Shown: piece after piece, positions 25,873 to 28,306 of the stretch
Position numbering within the stretch: the first letter of the stretch is position 1
Layout of the letters: the number at the start of each line of letters is the position of its first letter
IMG/VR virus record: IMGVR_UViG_3300040801_000310
Coordinates: 1-28,306 of that record
Direction: 5' to 3' (one strand)
DNA: 28,306 bases
From: a virus
The notes under the pieces: model-generated
Told to the model about the DNA's origin: nothing
The model's database searches: none
Seen by the model: the letters and a program-made list of their open reading frames with translations, nothing else
Position numbers and translations under genes: made by a program

Positions 25873-28221
25873 TTATGCAGTTTGATTAACAACTGCTGTT
25901 CGTGTTCTCTTTGTTTCCGACACCTGTTCTGACAGTTTCATGGAAATATCTTTAAGTGTATCTATTTGTTGACGTAATAACGTATTTATCTCATTGTCTG
26001 CGGCCATGCCGCCAGGACTGGTCGGATTAGTCTGCTGAAGTTCCGAAATGTCAGTTTTAGTAATAGGATTGGGCTCGTCTTGTTGTATTTGTACAACTTG
26101 CTTTTCTCCCATTGTTATACGGCCGGAAGAAAAACTTAACGATCCCATACTTTCTACTCTTGCCATAGCATCTGCTAATAAATTAACGTCGTCGGCTAAT
26201 GTCAATATCTGAGAACTCTGCCCTACTCCGACCCAATCTGCAAAAGCAGACACCGCACCGCCAATTGCTCCGGCGATTCCGCCTGTACCCATTGCAATTA
26301 ACCCGCCGCCTAGTGCAACAATTCCGTCGCCGACTGCGGTTAACTTACTACCATCTAAATTCTGCAACTCCTTTAAACTGTTAGTGAAAAGTGGTAATCC
26401 TGTTCCTAATATAGCTGCGGCTCCGCCTAGTGCTGCACCGATTGCTACAATCCCCCCAGAAAATACTGCAATACCAGCTGCAACCGCAGGCGACGCAAAT
26501 GCCGAAAAGCCTTTTGCTAATCCTCCCATTACACCACCTGTTAATCCACCGATACCCTTGCCTAGGCCGCCACCGACGGCTCCTGCTGCTCCGCCTTTAC
26601 CGCCCATTCTTAGTTTACCCAATATGCCCGATAATGCTCTGCCGATGTATGTAGAGATAATCTTCACGCCAGCTGTGCCGGCAATCGCTATTCCTATTGC
26701 GGCAGCAATGGCGCCCGGGAGACCACCGAATTTTTCTATAAAGTCAGTTACTGATCCGGTTATATCCATATTGTTGAATTTTTCTAATACCCAGCCGAGT
26801 CCTTTTACAAATCGCCCGAATCCACTTAGTAGTTGCTTTAATGTCTCACTAAACACAGGAGCCATATCTACCATGGTAGTAGTAATATTTTCTATCATCG
26901 TAGAGATTGATTTTGCGAACTCCTCATTTGAAAACATTGCACCTAGCGTTCTACTGAAGATTTGAGTAAATGATTTCCATGTGTCTTGGAAATCAGCATA
27001 ACCTTCTGCCTGAAGCTTTTGCTGATTAAGTGCCTCTTGTTCTTCTTTTGTTCTTGCCTTTGATACTTTAATATTTTCTTGTAACTGTTTACCCCAAATA
27101 ATCATTTGATTGCGGGCCTGGCCTTCTTCGCCCATACGTAGTGCTAGCTCTTGATTACCTTCTGCAATCCGATCAACTAGTGCTGCGAGTGCATCTTCCG
27201 TTGGTGTGATCCCGTTACGCGCCATGTTGCGTATCTTTTCAAATGCATCTATCGCGCCAGGAGCGGTCACAGTTAACGCATTGAAGAATTCGGTATTAGC
27301 AGCATACGGCGAAGCAATTGCATCAAATAGCTGACGCTGCATCGTAGGGTCGCTGAATACCATGCCGATGTTGTCAAACGCCTTCTTAACACCTTCGCCG
27401 CCTTGCTGTATAAATGCTGTACTATCTACAGACGCTTTAACTGTATCGTTGATTTGTTTTTGTATTTCTTCCCTCGATTTACCTAAAATAGTACTCCACT
27501 TATCGAACTGCTTAAATGCTTCTGTTGCTGATTTAGTCATCTGTGCCTGGGTTTGATTGTTAACAAACCCTAAAATACGTTGCTGCTCTAAATACTCTGC
27601 AACAAACTCACTAGCTTCTCCGCTGTTCACACCTAACGCCTTGACATTACCGAGGAAGTCTCTAGATACTGCCGCAAAACGCTGCACACCGTATATGTTC
27701 AGGACGTTGCCGTATTCTTGTTGCAATGCAATCAATTCCTGGAATGTCAAGTTTGCTGTCTTTGCAGCATCTGCAAATGTTGCTAGTCCGGGCGCAATCC
27801 CTTTAACGGATCCTGCTAAGTTCATACCGGCTTGTGTTAGCTCGAGGTTCAGTGCTAATTGATCACTAATCGAATCTGCTAATCCTACTACCGCTGCAAC
27901 AGTACCGGTTAATGCTGCTGTTAGAAGGCGACCTTTAGTTATTAAAGATTTACCGAAAAAGTTTGTAGCTTCTGTGGTTTTCTTTGTAGCTTCTGTTTGT
28001 TTTTTAGTATCTTTTTCTAACTCGTTTATAGCATTATCTAAGTCGTCGAACCCCTTTTTATTAGGTCCTAGCCCATTCTTTCCTAACGATTTAGCTTGCT
28101 GGGCCGTAATCTTGCCCATCTTTTCAAGTTCTTTCAGGATACCTAACGCTGTTTTTTCAGATGCCCAGGCTTCGGCAGGTTTACCTGCAATCGATTCAAT
28201 ATTTACACTGCTGTCTGCCAC
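25873..28221 (-). CDS. Tape-measure-like structural protein, 782 aa
   Basis: GTG 28221 with GAGGAAAG is the start. Residues 45-90 are coiled coil rich in K, E and T. Further along, Ala/Gly-rich hydrophobic stretches (about 95-115, 520-545, 560-660) look like the membrane-active glycine segments of tape measure proteins (GGKGGAAGAVGGGLGKGIGG). Long helices lie between. The C-terminus is a short coiled coil (LLRQQIDTLKDISMKLSEQV). It lies just before the portal. A role as tail-length ruler or injected internal protein fits composition; it does not look like T4 gp29 in sequence. Confidence 0.65.
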   Translation of the reverse strand: MADSSVNIESIAGKPAEAWASEKTALGILKELEKMGKITAQQAKSLGKNGLGPNKKGFDDLDNAINELEKDTKKQTEATKKTTEATNFFGKSLITKGRLLTAALTGTVAAVVGLADSISDQLALNLELTQAGMNLAGSVKGIAPGLATFADAAKTANLTFQELIALQQEYGNVLNIYGVQRFAAVSRDFLGNVKALGVNSGEASEFVAEYLEQQRILGFVNNQTQAQMTKSATEAFKQFDKWSTILGKSREEIQKQINDTVKASVDSTAFIQQGGEGVKKAFDNIGMVFSDPTMQRQLFDAIASPYAANTEFFNALTVTAPGAIDAFEKIRNMARNGITPTEDALAALVDRIAEGNQELALRMGEEGQARNQMIIWGKQLQENIKVSKARTKEEQEALNQQKLQAEGYADFQDTWKSFTQIFSRTLGAMFSNEEFAKSISTMIENITTTMVDMAPVFSETLKQLLSGFGRFVKGLGWVLEKFNNMDITGSVTDFIEKFGGLPGAIAAAIGIAIAGTAGVKIISTYIGRALSGILGKLRMGGKGGAAGAVGGGLGKGIGGLTGGVMGGLAKGFSAFASPAVAAGIAVFSGGIVAIGAALGGAAAILGTGLPLFTNSLKELQNLDGSKLTAVGDGIVALGGGLIAMGTGGIAGAIGGAVSAFADWVGVGQSSQILTLADDVNLLADAMARVESMGSLSFSSGRITMGEKQVVQIQQDEPNPITKTDISELQQTNPTSPGGMAADNEINTLLRQQIDTLKDISMKLSEQVSETKRTRTAVVNQTA

Positions 28222-28248
28222 GTTTCTTTCCTCGGTATTAAGTACATA

Positions 28249-28256
28249 GATAAATA
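28249..28256 (+). promoter_or_regulatory. T4-type late promoter at right edge (plus)
   Basis: GATAAATA is followed by GCGTT and an ATG at 28262 opening a 13-codon frame (MKLSSIYQLILEL), then TTGGAG and the window end. It likely serves a plus-strand gene starting just outside. Confidence 0.6.
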
Positions 28257-28275
28257 GCGTTATGAAACTTTCTAG

Positions 28276-28283
28276 TATTTATC
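28276..28283 (-). promoter_or_regulatory. T4-type late promoter for tape-measure-like gene
   Basis: The reverse complement is GATAAATA, 54 nt before the GTG at 28221. It overlaps the divergent plus-strand unit. Confidence 0.65.
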
Positions 28284-28306
28284 AACTTATTTTGGAGTTA
28301 TAGAAA

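Noticed and set aside
26384-26965. Plus-strand frame of 193 codons, Pro/Ala-rich
   Set aside because: It is the antisense shadow of the Gly/Ala-rich part of the tape-measure-like gene; no Shine-Dalgarno or promoter.

Overview
The window is part of a T4-like myovirus genome, almost certainly a tailed phage of the marine/environmental T4 superfamily. The evidence is a T4-ordered head module on the minus strand: portal gp20, a small conserved protein, a gp67-like acidic core protein, prohead protease gp21, scaffold gp22 and major capsid protein gp23. Neck and tail-completion homologues gp14 and gp15 lie on the plus strand. Many T4-type late promoters (TATAAATA, mostly GATAAATA here) sit before genes. 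The host cannot be told from this sequence. The nearest named relative is unknown.

Layout. Positions 1-9700 are a tRNA archipelago, all on the minus strand. It holds about 28 recognisable tRNAs, most with encoded CCA and many separated by the spacer AAACAAT. Mixed in are 11 small protein genes, a twelfth gene running off the left edge, and two HNH endonucleases. Most protein genes sit directly after a tRNA CCA end behind their own late promoter. Several small proteins share N-termini resembling T4 capsid-targeting propeptides with L-x-E protease sites, so they may be packaged in the head. Positions 9700-11310 hold two or three small genes, a Rho-independent terminator and long structured regions without a convincing gene. 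Positions 11312-13013 are a minus-strand three-gene operon that starts with a fibre-like protein. Positions 13130-17062 are a plus-strand run: gp14, two small ORFs, gp15, a Nudix hydrolase and an unknown protein. Positions 17158-28221 are the minus-strand fibre and head genes, ending with a tape-measure-like protein.

The standout is at 8760-8809: a hammerhead ribozyme with an intact CUGAUGA/GAA core. Its predicted cleavage site falls exactly at nucleotide 1 of tRNA-Tyr, and the tRNA acceptor strand itself forms stem I. Around it, the archipelago contains a series of tRNA-like RNAs with acceptor-like closing stems, often with CCA. These lack a usable anticodon loop, lack whole arms, or are enlarged to 110-200 nt. 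Together they suggest that this cluster makes many stable non-decoding RNAs and uses at least one self-cleaving ribozyme for 5' maturation. Other points of interest are a T7 slippery run that breaks the gp15 reading frame after eight bases, a group of late promoters placed exactly five bases before the start codon (leaderless mRNAs), and a phage initiator-type tRNA.

All anticodons, stems and starts were read by eye. No homology search or folding program was run.
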